DNA of 64,000 nucleotides from Botrimarina colliarenosi (GCF_007859955.1 NZ_SJPR01000002.1:296353-360352), one strand, 5' to 3'. Shown: positions 34,119-44,204, counted from the stretch's first letter. Notes: generated from the letters alone by a model not told the origin. Made by a program: numbers and translations.

Positions 34119-36023
34119 ATGAATCGATATCTCTATCCGGCGGCAGCCACAGCCCTGGTGGCTGTGCTAGCCGCCACACCACCGGCCAACGCCCAGAATC
34201 GCTGGTCAGCGACGGCGGTAAATAACAACTGGAACGATGACGACAACTGGGACACCGAGTTCTTCCCGGATCCCACGTTTGATACTTCGGCGATTGTCGG
34301 ATCGACCGTCTCTGGCGCCGCTCTGTCGGCAAACGTCACGGTGAACGGCAGCTTCACTTCTCCAACCGTGCTGATCGCCAACGGCGCCGGCACGTCCGCG
34401 ACGATCACGATTGGCGCAGGGAATGGCTTAACGACGGTTTCCGACCCTGGTTTCACCGAAGGCGACTTCCTGATTGGCCAGGGCGGCGGGCTTGGCGTTG
34501 TCAATGTCGCCGGCACGCTGAACGTGGCCCGTTCACTCGAAACGCAAACCGGTGGCGCTTTCGACAGCACCTTGTCGCTATCGGGCTCAGCGAACGTGGC
34601 GGCGGGGTACGCCTTCTTTGATCGTCAGCTGCGAGTGGTCGGTCCTAATGTCTCGTTCACGACAAACAGCGATAACCCAGCCACGAATAGCAGTGTGATC
34701 CTCGGGGCCGGTGGCGTTCACACATGGGAGTTCGGCGTAGCCGGCCCCTCAAAATTGAACGTCAACGGCAATCTCGATCTCGGCGGGACGCTCGCGATCG
34801 TGACGCCTGGCTACACGCCAACCGTGGGGGCGAAGTGGACGATCGCGGATTCAATTGCGATCGATTCGCAGGACGGAACGCCGTCCGGCTTTAGCTTTGT
34901 CGACGTCTCGGGCGTTCCCAACTTGTCGCCTGGAACCTCGTTCAAAGTCCGCACCGGTGCGACCGGCTCGATCGGCGTTCTCACCGAGGTCGAAGTGATC
35001 CAAGAGCCTGTGCTGACCGTCAATCGCCAGACGGGTGAGGTGACGTTGAAGAACTTCAGCAGCGCCGCTTCGACCGTTGCGTTCGACGCCTACACGGTCC
35101 GCTCGAACCTCGGCGCCCTGGCGCCCGCGGCCCTCAATGGGTTGGACGCCAAAGCGACGTCGGGAAACACCTGGGTTGCCGCGAATCCCAATGTGAATGG
35201 GATCGGCGAACTCAACCCGACGACCTCGCTGTCGCTTAGCGCCAGTCAATCGATCGCGCTTGGAAATATCTTTGCCCCGTCGGCGCCCGCCGCCTTTGGT
35301 GAGGAGAACGAGGACGTCTCGTTTGACTACGGCACTCCCGACGGCCAGCTGGTCAATGTGCCCGTCGTCTACGAAGGGATGCCGAACAACACGCTCGTCT
35401 TGAACGTAAATCCATCGACTGGTGCGTCGCAGTTGCTCAACCCCTCTGGCTTTGACGTCGGCATCGACTCCTACGTGATTTCGTCGGCTTCGGGCTCGTT
35501 GAGCACGGCGAATTGGTCCAGCTTCGACGATCAGAATCTGGAGGGCGCGAACCAGTGGTTTGAGGCGAACTCCGGCTCGACACAGCTGGCCGAATTGCTC
35601 GTCGAAGGGGCCACCGCGATGACCGCCAATCAGAGCGTCGTTTACGGCATTGGCTCGCCGTGGCTCGTGGGCGGAGAGCGGGACCTGGTTTTCCAGTTCG
35701 CGCTGGCGGGAGAGGAGACGCTCCGCACCGGCAAGGTGGTTTACGGCTCGCTGGTCTCGGCGGTCGCTCTGCCGGGTGACTACAACGGCGACAACATCGT
35801 CGACGCCGCCGACTACACCGTCTGGCGCGACGCCAACGGCACGTCGGCGACGCTGCCCAACGACCCCACGCCGGGCACGGTCGGCGCAAGCGATTACACC
35901 GTCTGGGCGTCGAACTACGGCGCAGCGCTCGCGCCAGCAAACGCATCGGCCGTTCCCGAGCCGACGGCTGTCGCGCTCGTCGCGGCTCTTATCCTTGGCT
36001 CGGCGGCGCGCCGTCGCGGCTGA
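34119..36023 (+). CDS. autotransporter-like PEP-CTERM protein
   Basis: A 634-aa exported protein with a signal peptide ending PPANAQNRW. The N-terminal 200 residues are a passenger-like beta-helix typical of planctomycete surface proteins (NRWSATAVNNNWNDDDNW, then GGGLGVVNVAGTLNVARSLE). The central part is beta-rich. Near residue 555 is the dockerin-like loop GDYNGDNIVDAADYTVWRD, with a second loop GASDYTVWASNYG. The C-terminus is VPEPTAVALVAALILGSA plus ARRRG. It starts 88 bp after the X25-type gene. It may be structural or adhesive; no catalytic motif is seen. Confidence 0.8.
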   Translation: MNRYLYPAAATALVAVLAATPPANAQNRWSATAVNNNWNDDDNWDTEFFPDPTFDTSAIVGSTVSGAALSANVTVNGSFTSPTVLIANGAGTSATITIGAGNGLTTVSDPGFTEGDFLIGQGGGLGVVNVAGTLNVARSLETQTGGAFDSTLSLSGSANVAAGYAFFDRQLRVVGPNVSFTTNSDNPATNSSVILGAGGVHTWEFGVAGPSKLNVNGNLDLGGTLAIVTPGYTPTVGAKWTIADSIAIDSQDGTPSGFSFVDVSGVPNLSPGTSFKVRTGATGSIGVLTEVEVIQEPVLTVNRQTGEVTLKNFSSAASTVAFDAYTVRSNLGALAPAALNGLDAKATSGNTWVAANPNVNGIGELNPTTSLSLSASQSIALGNIFAPSAPAAFGEENEDVSFDYGTPDGQLVNVPVVYEGMPNNTLVLNVNPSTGASQLLNPSGFDVGIDSYVISSASGSLSTANWSSFDDQNLEGANQWFEANSGSTQLAELLVEGATAMTANQSVVYGIGSPWLVGGERDLVFQFALAGEETLRTGKVVYGSLVSAVALPGDYNGDNIVDAADYTVWRDANGTSATLPNDPTPGTVGASDYTVWASNYGAALAPANASAVPEPTAVALVAALILGSAARRRG

Positions 36024-36168
36024 GGCAGCGGACCGATCTCCCGGCGGCCGGCGACGGCGGCAGGCCGTCGGGAGTTCCCCGCTGACGACAACGATCCATT
36101 GGTCTCACTGGCGGCGCCGGGGCGGCGTTACGCTCTCGCGTCTCATCAGGTTAAAGGAGGAACTCCCT

Positions 36169-37179
36169 GTGTCCCGTCGAAACGGCTTTACGCTGGTCGA
36201 ACTGCTGGTCGTGATCGCCATCATCGGCATCTTGGTGGCGCTGCTGCTGCCGGCGGTCCAGGCTGCCCGCGAGGCGGCCCGTCGAACGCAGTGCAAAAGC
36301 CAGATGCGGCAGATGGCGATCGCGAGCCTGAATCACCACGACGTGGTAGGCCACATGCCGACTTCCGGATGGGGTTGGCGTTGGCAACCCGACGCCAGCG
36401 CCGGCTACGGGCCCGATCAGCCGGGCGGTTGGACCTTCAATATCCTCCCGTTTATTGAGGAACAGAGCCTCCGCGATGCGGCCACTCCCACCGGCGACCG
36501 GACCGAAGACGAGGCCCGAATGCTCCGCCTCGTCCAGTCAACAGTCCCGGTCTACAACTGCCCGAGCCGTCGGGAGCCCACCCTGTATGAGTTCTCCAAC
36601 GGGGTGAAGCCGACCTTGGCCGAGAATCTCACCACGTGCCGATCGGGATCGTGCAGTGTCGCGCGAACCGACTACGCCGGCAACGGCGGCAACGCCCGCG
36701 TCGCGGGGGCGAGCATTAATGACCAGGGACCGCAATCAAAAAGCGCCGCCGCGACTTTCAGCAGCTGGATCCCAAAAGAGCAGTTGAACGGCGTGATGTA
36801 CCAGCGGAGCGTCGTCCGGATCGCACAGATCACCGACGGGACCAGCAAGACGGCGCTCCTCGGCGAGAAGTACGTCAGCCCTGATAACTACGCCAACGGC
36901 GGCAGCGATGGCGACGACCAGAACATCTTTGTCGGCCACGACTGGGACAACCTCCGCTTCACCGGATTCCCAACCGGGACGAACCGGGTCATCAAGCCGC
37001 AGAGCGACAAAGCCGGGCTTTACCTCGTGAACGACGGCAAGCCGGCGTTCGGCGCCGCTCATCCCGGGTCCATGAACATGGCGTTCTGCGACGGCTCGGT
37101 CCAAACGATCACCTTCGATATCGACGACGCGGTCTTCTACTTCTACGGCGGCCGCGGAGACGACGGCACGCCCTACTGA
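36169..37179 (+). CDS. DUF1559 prepilin-like protein
   Basis: A 336-aa protein. The GTG at 36169 is chosen because AAAGGAGG lies 8 nt upstream and it gives a normal short leader VSRRNG before FTLVELLVVIAIIGILVA. The frame is open further upstream, but that part is Arg-rich shadow of the PEP-CTERM gene. The C-terminal half has ITDGTSKTALLGEKYVSPD and AAHPGSMNMAFCDGSVQTI. It follows the autotransporter-like PEP-CTERM gene by about 145 bp, the third PEP-CTERM/DUF1559 pair in this window. Confidence 0.9.
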   Translation: MSRRNGFTLVELLVVIAIIGILVALLLPAVQAAREAARRTQCKSQMRQMAIASLNHHDVVGHMPTSGWGWRWQPDASAGYGPDQPGGWTFNILPFIEEQSLRDAATPTGDRTEDEARMLRLVQSTVPVYNCPSRREPTLYEFSNGVKPTLAENLTTCRSGSCSVARTDYAGNGGNARVAGASINDQGPQSKSAAATFSSWIPKEQLNGVMYQRSVVRIAQITDGTSKTALLGEKYVSPDNYANGGSDGDDQNIFVGHDWDNLRFTGFPTGTNRVIKPQSDKAGLYLVNDGKPAFGAAHPGSMNMAFCDGSVQTITFDIDDAVFYFYGGRGDDGTPY

Positions 37180-37264
37180 GACGTCTAAACAATGGCGCCC
37201 CTCTAAAAAGGATGCGTTGTCGTCGAGCTCGTTCACCTTTCTCTTTCTTGCGGCTGTGCCCCTG

Positions 37265-39331
37265 ATGTATCGCTTCACCCTCCTCGGCTGCGGACTCTCT
37301 CTGCTGCTCTCGTCGATGACGGCGAGCGGACGTGAGGCCGTTGCGACGGCCCTAACGGTCGCCTCGCCAAGCGGCGCGAACATCGTCCACTTTGCGGTCG
37401 AAGAGGGTCGACCGACCTACTCGGTTACGCGAAACGGGGCCGACCTGATCGGCGCCTCGCGGATGGGGATGGAGTTGGCCGACGGCGTTTCGCTGGCGGA
37501 GCGGTTCGAACTGATCGACTCGCAAGCCGCTTCGGCCGATGCGACGTGGTCCCAGCCGTGGGGCGAGGTCCACAAGGTTCGCGACCACCACAACGAGTTG
37601 CGAGTCGAGCTGAAGCAGCCGGGCGATGGCGGCCTGCGGCTCGTGATCGTCTTCCGGGCGTTCGACGACGGGGTCGCCTTCCGCTATGAGATCCCTGAGC
37701 AGCCGGGCCTCAAGAAGGTGGTCATCACCAACGAAGTCACCGAGTTCGCCCTCGCCGGCGACTGGCCCGCTTGGTGGATCCCCGCCTACGACGAAAACCG
37801 CTACGAGTACGTCTACTCGCACACCCCGGTGAGCGAATTCCGCGTCGTTCACACGCCGGTCACGATGCAGGCGGGCGAGCGGACCTTCGTCAGCTTCCAC
37901 GAGGCCGCGCTCGTCGATTACAGCAGCATGGCGCTCCGGCACGTGGGCGACCACAAGTTGAAGGCGGACCTGTTCCCCTGGTCGGACGGCGTCCTGGTCC
38001 GCGGCGAGGCGCCGATGAAGTCGCCTTGGCGGACGATTCAGATCGCCGACACGCCGTCGGGGCTGGTGGATTCGACAATGATCCTCAATCTCAACGAGCC
38101 GTCGAAAATCGCCGACACGTCGTGGATCGAACCCGGCAAGTATGTCGGCGTCTGGTGGGAGATGCACGTCAATCGCGCGACCTGGGGCTCTGGCGAGCGT
38201 CACGGCGCCACGACCGAGAATGTCAAACGCTACATCGACTTCGCCGCCAAGTACGGCTTCAAGGGCGTGCTCGTCGAAGGCTGGAACCAGGGTTGGGACG
38301 GCGATTGGATCCAGAACGGCAAGCTGTTCAGCTTCACCAAGTCCTACCCCGACTTCGATATCGCAGAGCTTTCGCGCTACGGCGCCGAACGCGGCGTGTC
38401 GCTAATCGGTCACCACGAGACGGCTGGCGCCATCCCGAACTACGAGAGCCAGATGGAAGACGCGTTCGCTCTCTACGAGCGGCTCGGCGTCAAAACGGTG
38501 AAGACCGGCTACGTGATGTTCGGAGAGGGCGAAGAGCGGATCGACGAGAACGGCGAGGAGGTCTACGAGTGGAGCCACGGCCAGTACATGGTCCAGCACC
38601 ACCAACGCGTCATCGAGACCGCCGCGAAGCACCACGTGATGATCGTCGCCCACGAAGCGATCAAAGACACCGGCTTACGCCGCACGTGGCCCAACTTCAT
38701 GAGTCGCGAGTGCGCCCGCGGCCAAGAGTACAACGCCTGGAGCGGCGACAGCCGCAACCCGCCCGAGCACGAAGCGATCCTCACGTACACCCGGATGCTC
38801 TCCGGCCCGATGGACTACACGCCCGGCGTGTTTGATATCGGGCTCGAGTCGGGCGTCGATCGCGACAACGACCGGATCCCCAGCACGCTGGCGAAACAGC
38901 TCGCTTTGTACGTCGTGCTTTACGCCCCCATGCAGATGGCCTGCGACCTTCCCGCCGCCTACGAGTCGCAGTTGGACGCCTTCCAGTTCATCCGCGACGT
39001 CCCGACCGACTGGGAGAAGACCGTGGCGATCGACGGCGTCATCGGTGACTACGTCGTGACCGCACGGAAGCAGCGGGGCGCCGAGGATTGGTTCCTCGGG
39101 GCTATCAGCGACGAGGAGGCACGCACTCTCGAAGTCCCGCTGGCGTTCCTTGACCCCGGCCGCAAGTACGAAGCGCAGATCTATCGCGACGCCGACGACG
39201 CCGACTGGCTAAGAAATCCAACCGCGTACGAAGTGGTCCGAGAAGAAGTCGATTCGGACGCCGTTTTCACGATCAAGCTCGCCCCGGGCGGCGGCCAAGC
39301 GGTGCGGTTCAAGCCGCTTGATGAACACTGA
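37265..39331 (+). CDS. GH97 family alpha-glucosidase (inverting, SusB-like)
   Basis: A 688-aa secreted enzyme. The signal peptide is MYRFTLLGCGLSLLLSSMTA. The N-terminal beta-sandwich spans about residues 25-275. The catalytic barrel starts near VGVWWEMHVN (about 295). It has LVEGWNQGWDGDW (E338), GHHETAGAIPNYES and the pair E464 (AHEAIKDTG) and E488 (ARGQEYNAW). The 24-residue spacing of this pair equals that of the inverting catalytic Glu residues of Bacteroides SusB (E508/E532, from memory). The C-terminal beta domain has GGGQAVRF at its end. GH97 inverting enzymes release glucose from alpha-glucans. ATG 37265 gives the cleaner signal peptide; TTG 37217 has a better ribosome-binding site (AAAAAGGA) and is the alternative. 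Confidence 0.9.
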   Translation: MYRFTLLGCGLSLLLSSMTASGREAVATALTVASPSGANIVHFAVEEGRPTYSVTRNGADLIGASRMGMELADGVSLAERFELIDSQAASADATWSQPWGEVHKVRDHHNELRVELKQPGDGGLRLVIVFRAFDDGVAFRYEIPEQPGLKKVVITNEVTEFALAGDWPAWWIPAYDENRYEYVYSHTPVSEFRVVHTPVTMQAGERTFVSFHEAALVDYSSMALRHVGDHKLKADLFPWSDGVLVRGEAPMKSPWRTIQIADTPSGLVDSTMILNLNEPSKIADTSWIEPGKYVGVWWEMHVNRATWGSGERHGATTENVKRYIDFAAKYGFKGVLVEGWNQGWDGDWIQNGKLFSFTKSYPDFDIAELSRYGAERGVSLIGHHETAGAIPNYESQMEDAFALYERLGVKTVKTGYVMFGEGEERIDENGEEVYEWSHGQYMVQHHQRVIETAAKHHVMIVAHEAIKDTGLRRTWPNFMSRECARGQEYNAWSGDSRNPPEHEAILTYTRMLSGPMDYTPGVFDIGLESGVDRDNDRIPSTLAKQLALYVVLYAPMQMACDLPAAYESQLDAFQFIRDVPTDWEKTVAIDGVIGDYVVTARKQRGAEDWFLGAISDEEARTLEVPLAFLDPGRKYEAQIYRDADDADWLRNPTAYEVVREEVDSDAVFTIKLAPGGGQAVRFKPLDEH

Positions 39332-39412
39332 GACAGCCGCGTTCGACGTAGAGAGACCCTTCCGCCGTGCGACGTTGAGCTTTCCCCCTTCGATTCGCTG
39401 ACCTTGAGATTG

Positions 39413-42400
39413 ATGACTTTTCTCCTTCACATGCCGTCGTGGCCCCGCCATGCCGCCTTACTCGCCGCCTTGGCGGGGGTGTTGTCGGCGGGACCCCTTG
39501 CGCGGGCCCAGAGCGTTTCGTCACCCGCCATCTTGCAGGTTTTCGAGGCCCGCTGGGACCTCGTCGAAGAGCGGATGGCCGACATCCACGCCGTAGGCTA
39601 TGGCCGCCTGTGGGTGCCACCCCCATCGAAAGCGGGCGGCGGGACGTCGTCCGTCGGCTACGACATGTTCGACCGCTTCGACTTGGGCTCAGCGCGTGAC
39701 GAAACCCGTTACGGAACCGACAGTTCCTTCCGCGCAATGATCGACGCCTCGCACAAGGCGGGCGTCGGCGTGAACCCCGACCTGATCTGGAATCACAACT
39801 CATTCGAAGACCGCAACAACGCCAGCTTCGTCGCTCAGGGCGGTTACCCCGGCTTCGCGGTGACCCTGCCTAGCGACATCAACGGCGACTTTCATGACCC
39901 GTCCGCTTCGGGCGACATCCAGGGGCGTATCAGCGGCCTCAACGATATCGCCCAGGAAAAGGACTACCTCTTCATCCGGCACCCGACGCAGGCCGGCAAC
40001 CCCGCCAATCTTCCAGCAGGGACGGTCTACAACAAGCCCGATCCCAACAACGCGCGGTACTATCCCGACCAGGGCCTGGGCGGGACGAACGTCATCGACG
40101 GTCGCGGCAACCCAACCACCCTCTACAACTTCAACGCCGACAACCCCCTCGCGGGAGACCCCGTCCTTGAGAACTCGGTCGATCTGCTAATGCGGAACGT
40201 CCGCTGGATGATCCAGGAGTACGACATCGATGGCTTCCGTATGGATGCGATCAAGCACTTCGAGAGTCAGTACCTGCAGGACTTCGACACGGCTTCCTAC
40301 CTGGCGAAACGAGAGCCGCTGCTCGACGGCAGCCCGAACCACGTCTACTCGTTTGGCGAAGCGTTCGATGGCAACAAGGGATTCTTGCAGTCGTTCGTCC
40401 GCCGCAACATCAACGACAGCAATCCCGGGACGGTCAGCGGCAACCGCGACGCCCTCGATTTCTCGCTCTTCTTCGCGCTACGGGACAACCTGACGAGCAA
40501 CGGCTTCGCCAACAACTGGCATACGATCCGCAACGCGCCGCTCGACACGAATGACGACGGCCTGATGAACGGCAGCCAGGGAGTTGCGTTCGTCCAAAGC
40601 CACGATAGCGGCGGCCCCGCCTTGGGGAACGTCGCCTACGCCTACACGCTGATGCTGCCGGGCGAGTCGATTGTCTATATGAACGCCGACGCCATCCCCG
40701 GCGACGCCTTCCCTCAGCCGGGCCGTAACGACGCCCTCGGCGGGTTCTTCGGGGACGCAATCACCAAGCTCGTCGACATCCGCAGCACGCACGGCCGTGG
40801 CGACTTCCAAGAACGCTGGCTCGACGACGCCTTCAACCCGAGTGGGTTCTCGAACGTTTACGTCTACGAACGCCTGAACTCCGCCATCGTCGGCCTCAAC
40901 AGCCGCAACGACAGCGCCACCCTGACGCGGAACGGCGTGCAAACCAGCTTCGCCCCGGGCACGGTGCTCGTCGAACTCACCGGCAACGCCGCCAGCGCTG
41001 TCGTCGACCCGGGCGGGACGATTCCCGACACGGTGCTGGTCAACGGCAGCGGACAGATCGATATCAGCATCCCCGGCAACCAAGGCCACGGCCGCGGCTA
41101 TGTTGTCTACGGTGTCGCCGGCCCGCAAGGGTCGCTCAGCGTCGGCGGTTCTGGCGTCCTTGAAGGGACCACTCCCACCAGCGCGAATTACGGATCGGTC
41201 CGCACCACCGACATCGAGGTCGTCAACACACCGACGTTCAACGTGCGTCTCGACACCATGCCGGTGTCGCTCAAGAACCCAACGGGCGTCGGCATGGTGC
41301 GTGATTTCCACGCCGACGGCGACACCGCGATCTTGATGATCGACGGCGGCATCGATCTCAACGGCAATGGTTCGGTCGACAACGTGACGCCCGGGAGCGT
41401 TGCGTACGGCTTCGAGGAGTTCGCAACCACCCGCACGCCTGGGTACGTCTGGGATGGATCGCAGAACGTTGGCGCCGGCGCCGGCGTCTACGAACAAACG
41501 ATCGACGCGACCCAACTGAGCGAAGGACGTCACTACGTGACCGCCCGCGCCTTCCGGCACCGCGACGCCGCCACCGGCGGCGATGGCGGGCCGGCCGTCT
41601 ACACCGACTTCCGCAAAACGATCTATGTCGACTTGCTCCCCCCCGACTCAACCGTCGAGAGCTTCGCCCCCTACGGCGCCAGCCCCAACGACCGCGACCT
41701 CGTCATCCGCTCGGTCGATCAGACGGCCGACAAGGTGCACGTCTACCTCGATCTGCCGGCGACGACCTCCGACGAAGATATTCTGGCGATGGTGGACGCC
41801 AACCAAAACCAAACCGGCTACTACGACCGTGACGAGTTTGTCTACGGCGTCACGGGAGTCACCAACGGTAACCACACGGTCACAATCGTCACCATCGAAG
41901 AGACGGGGACGCTCAACATCCAGCGCGAGGTTGGCCTGTTCACCGACACGACCATTGGCCGGGGTTTCGGCGACCTCAATTTTGACGGCACGATCAACGC
42001 GGCTGACCTGACCGGTCCGGTTGGTTTTGAACAGCTGCTTTATTCGCAGAACACCTCGTTCAATGCGGCCGCCGACATCAACGGCGACGGCCTGGTCGAC
42101 AACGTCGACCTGCTGATGCTTCCTTCCTTCGTTCTGTCGGGCGCCACCGACACACGGGTGCCCGACCGGCTCGAGCAGATGCTGCTGCGCCGCGGCGACG
42201 TCAACGAAGACGACGCCACCACCACCGCCGACCTGCTGGCGATCGGCGATGGCCTTGGCGGATCGGATTGGCTGCTCGATCTGGACGGCAATGGAGTTGT
42301 CGAATTGGCGGACGCCGAGGTGCTGGTGACGCAACTCGCGCTAACTTCAGCCGGCGACTTTAATCTTGATGGCGTCGTCGATGCGGCGGACTACACCGTC

Positions 42401-42610
42401 TGGCGAGACAACCAGGGCCCCGGACTGCTGGGAGACGCCGACTTCGACGGCGACGCGGATGAAGCCGACCTCGCCCTCTGGCATAACGCCTACGGGGACG
42501 TCCGGACGCAGCTCGCCCTGAGCCCGGCAAGCTTGGCGGTTCCGGAACCCGGCGGGCTGCTGCTGGCCTGCCTCGCCGCCGGATTGATCGCGGGTCGCCG
42601 GCGCCCTTGA
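39413..42610 (+). CDS. GH13 alpha-amylase-type enzyme with dockerin-like and PEP-CTERM regions
   Basis: A 1065-aa secreted multidomain enzyme. The signal peptide ends GPLARAQ. The GH13 barrel covers about residues 40-480: region I DLIWNH, region II GFRMDAIKHF with nucleophile D278, region III YSFGEAF with acid/base E316, region IV VQSHDSG with H397/D398. The rest is beta-rich (about 500-830), with VHVYLDLPATTSDEDILAMV. Several dockerin-type calcium loops follow (DLNFDGTINAADLTGP, DINGDGLVDNVDLLML, DLDGNGVVELADAEVL, DFNLDGVVDAADYTVWRD). The end is VPEPGGLLLACLAAGLIAG plus RRRP. It would cut starch or glycogen outside the cell, feeding the GH97. Start ATG 39413 is chosen over TTG 39404; ATG 39431 is also possible. 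Confidence 0.88.
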   Translation: MTFLLHMPSWPRHAALLAALAGVLSAGPLARAQSVSSPAILQVFEARWDLVEERMADIHAVGYGRLWVPPPSKAGGGTSSVGYDMFDRFDLGSARDETRYGTDSSFRAMIDASHKAGVGVNPDLIWNHNSFEDRNNASFVAQGGYPGFAVTLPSDINGDFHDPSASGDIQGRISGLNDIAQEKDYLFIRHPTQAGNPANLPAGTVYNKPDPNNARYYPDQGLGGTNVIDGRGNPTTLYNFNADNPLAGDPVLENSVDLLMRNVRWMIQEYDIDGFRMDAIKHFESQYLQDFDTASYLAKREPLLDGSPNHVYSFGEAFDGNKGFLQSFVRRNINDSNPGTVSGNRDALDFSLFFALRDNLTSNGFANNWHTIRNAPLDTNDDGLMNGSQGVAFVQSHDSGGPALGNVAYAYTLMLPGESIVYMNADAIPGDAFPQPGRNDALGGFFGDAITKLVDIRSTHGRGDFQERWLDDAFNPSGFSNVYVYERLNSAIVGLNSRNDSATLTRNGVQTSFAPGTVLVELTGNAASAVVDPGGTIPDTVLVNGSGQIDISIPGNQGHGRGYVVYGVAGPQGSLSVGGSGVLEGTTPTSANYGSVRTTDIEVVNTPTFNVRLDTMPVSLKNPTGVGMVRDFHADGDTAILMIDGGIDLNGNGSVDNVTPGSVAYGFEEFATTRTPGYVWDGSQNVGAGAGVYEQTIDATQLSEGRHYVTARAFRHRDAATGGDGGPAVYTDFRKTIYVDLLPPDSTVESFAPYGASPNDRDLVIRSVDQTADKVHVYLDLPATTSDEDILAMVDANQNQTGYYDRDEFVYGVTGVTNGNHTVTIVTIEETGTLNIQREVGLFTDTTIGRGFGDLNFDGTINAADLTGPVGFEQLLYSQNTSFNAAADINGDGLVDNVDLLMLPSFVLSGATDTRVPDRLEQMLLRRGDVNEDDATTTADLLAIGDGLGGSDWLLDLDGNGVVELADAEVLVTQLALTSAGDFNLDGVVDAADYTVWRDNQGPGLLGDADFDGDADEADLALWHNAYGDVRTQLALSPASLAVPEPGGLLLACLAAGLIAGRRRP

Positions 42611-42890
42611 TTGGTGCGGGAGATCCCGACTCATCCGGCTGGTCTCTCGGGGGCGAGTTCCGCAATTTGGCGACCAAACCCGCAATCGGACCCTCGAATG
42701 GGGGCCGCCATCTCGACGGGGGGGCCGTCTTGGCTTATCACGGGCATCTAACGCCATTCGGTTAGGCAGCAGCTTGACCGTTACCCCGGCCGTACTCCTC
42801 GTCGCCGTTGTGATCATCGCTACTAGCGAGGGCGGAGTCGGCGGGTCACTCCCGTAATTTCCTCAACTCAGCAGCTGGCTCAGAACCTCT
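42611..42890. other. intergenic region before the sugar kinase
   Basis: No gene is supported. The region is GC-rich with short G runs (42719-42727) and no clear promoter or hairpin with a T-tract. Confidence 0.4.
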
Positions 42891-43970
42891 ATGTTGCCGA
42901 TCCGCACCGACGCCTGTGACCTCGATTTCCTCGCTCTGGGGGCGTTGGTCCACCGCTTGGACCCGGGGCAAACGCCGTTTCGCGCCGCGCGGTCGTTCGA
43001 CATCCACGTCTCGGGCGGCGAGTACAACTGCGCCGCCAACCTGGCGAGCTGCTTCGGCCAGCGGACCGGCATCGCCGCGGCGATGGTCGACAACCCGGTC
43101 GGTGAATTGATCGAACGACAAGTCCGCGAACGGGGCGTCAAGTCGTTCTACAAAAACTTCGAACACGACGGCGTCCGCGGGCCCAATATGGCGACCGTCT
43201 ACAGCGACCGCGGCTGTGGCGTCCGGGCGCCGGTCGTCTTCTACAACCGCTCGAACGAGGCCGGCGCGCTGCTCAAGCCGGGCGACTTCGATTGGGCGTC
43301 GATCTTCGGCGCCGGTTGCAAGTGGTTCCACTCGGGTGGCATCTTCGCGGCGATCGGCTCGCAAACGGCCGACTTGATCGTCGAAGGGATGCAGGCCGCC
43401 AAGGCGTCTGGCACGATCACGTCGTTCGACCTCAACTACCGGGCCAAGCTCTGGAAGACGCTCGAAGGGGGCGAAGCGAAAGGCCTAGAGATGATGCGGA
43501 AGATCGCCGCGAACGTCGACGTGCTGATCGGCAACGAAGAAGACCTGCAAAAGGGCTTGGGCCTCGAGGGCCAAGACGTCGAGCATAAATCGACGCTCGA
43601 CCCCCACGCGTTCTTCGGCATGATCGAACAGGTCAAGTCGGCCTACCCCAACGTGAAAGCGGTCGCGACGACCCTGCGGGAGGTCAAGACAACCAACCGC
43701 CACAACTGGGGCGCCGTGCTCTGGATTGAGGGAGAGCGCTATGTGAGCCCGACCATGGAACTCGACGTGCTCTGTCGCATCGGCGGCGGAGACGGCTTCG
43801 CGTCGGGGCTCATCTATGGGCTGCTCAACGGTCTCGACCCCGAGCAAGCGCTGCGGCTCGGCTGGGCGCACGGCGCGCTGCTGACGACCTTCGCCGGCGA
43901 CGTCTCGCAGGCGTCGCTCGCTGAGGTGGAAGCCCTCGCTTCGGGCGGCTCGGCCCGCGTGCAGCGGTAG
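42891..43970 (+). CDS. PfkB-family sugar kinase (2-keto-3-deoxygluconate kinase-like)
   Basis: A 359-aa cytoplasmic ribokinase-like protein. The early GGEYNCAANLA matches the sugar-binding G-G-x-x-x-N-x-A of PfkB; GNEEDLQKG lies mid-protein; the anion-hole signature is GGGDGFASGLIYGLLNG with catalytic Asp (the usual GAGD is GGGD here). Residues SFDLNYRAKLW match KDG-kinase-like members. The cluster would feed glucose, so 2-keto-3-deoxygluconate fits the family better than the neighbours; fructokinase is an alternative. The ATG at 42891 is about 280 bp after the amylase gene, so it may have its own promoter. Confidence 0.8.
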   Translation: MLPIRTDACDLDFLALGALVHRLDPGQTPFRAARSFDIHVSGGEYNCAANLASCFGQRTGIAAAMVDNPVGELIERQVRERGVKSFYKNFEHDGVRGPNMATVYSDRGCGVRAPVVFYNRSNEAGALLKPGDFDWASIFGAGCKWFHSGGIFAAIGSQTADLIVEGMQAAKASGTITSFDLNYRAKLWKTLEGGEAKGLEMMRKIAANVDVLIGNEEDLQKGLGLEGQDVEHKSTLDPHAFFGMIEQVKSAYPNVKAVATTLREVKTTNRHNWGAVLWIEGERYVSPTMELDVLCRIGGGDGFASGLIYGLLNGLDPEQALRLGWAHGALLTTFAGDVSQASLAEVEALASGGSARVQR

Positions 43971-44184
43971 GGGGAGGGCGGTCCCGCCCGTACTCGCGAC
44001 CCTGGACAGCCCGCCGACCGCGCCGTGGCCCAGTCGTCACGCCTTCTTTCTCGAAGGCTGTGTCGGAAGGCGTTTGCCAACTACCGCGTCGTGGCGGGGC
44101 ACGTCGGCGACCTCACGATCCTGGCCTGGGGGCGGCTTGCGACATCCTTGGAGTGAAAAGAATCCGCGTAGCCGTTGTTGGTAG
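43971..44184. other. intergenic region before the marR gene
   Basis: Mostly featureless GC-rich sequence that becomes AT-rich near 44150-44184 just before the palindrome. It probably holds the marR promoter, but no confident -35/-10 pair is seen. Confidence 0.35.
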
Positions 44185-44204
44185 ATAGTTACTACAATAA
44201 CTAT
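44185..44204. promoter_or_regulatory. candidate MarR operator
   Basis: ATAGTTACTACAATAACTAT is a perfect 7-bp inverted repeat (ATAGTTA / TAACTAT) around a 6-bp spacer, 38 bp upstream of the marR start. Size, AT content and position are typical of a MarR-family operator for autoregulation of the efflux operon. Confidence 0.6.
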
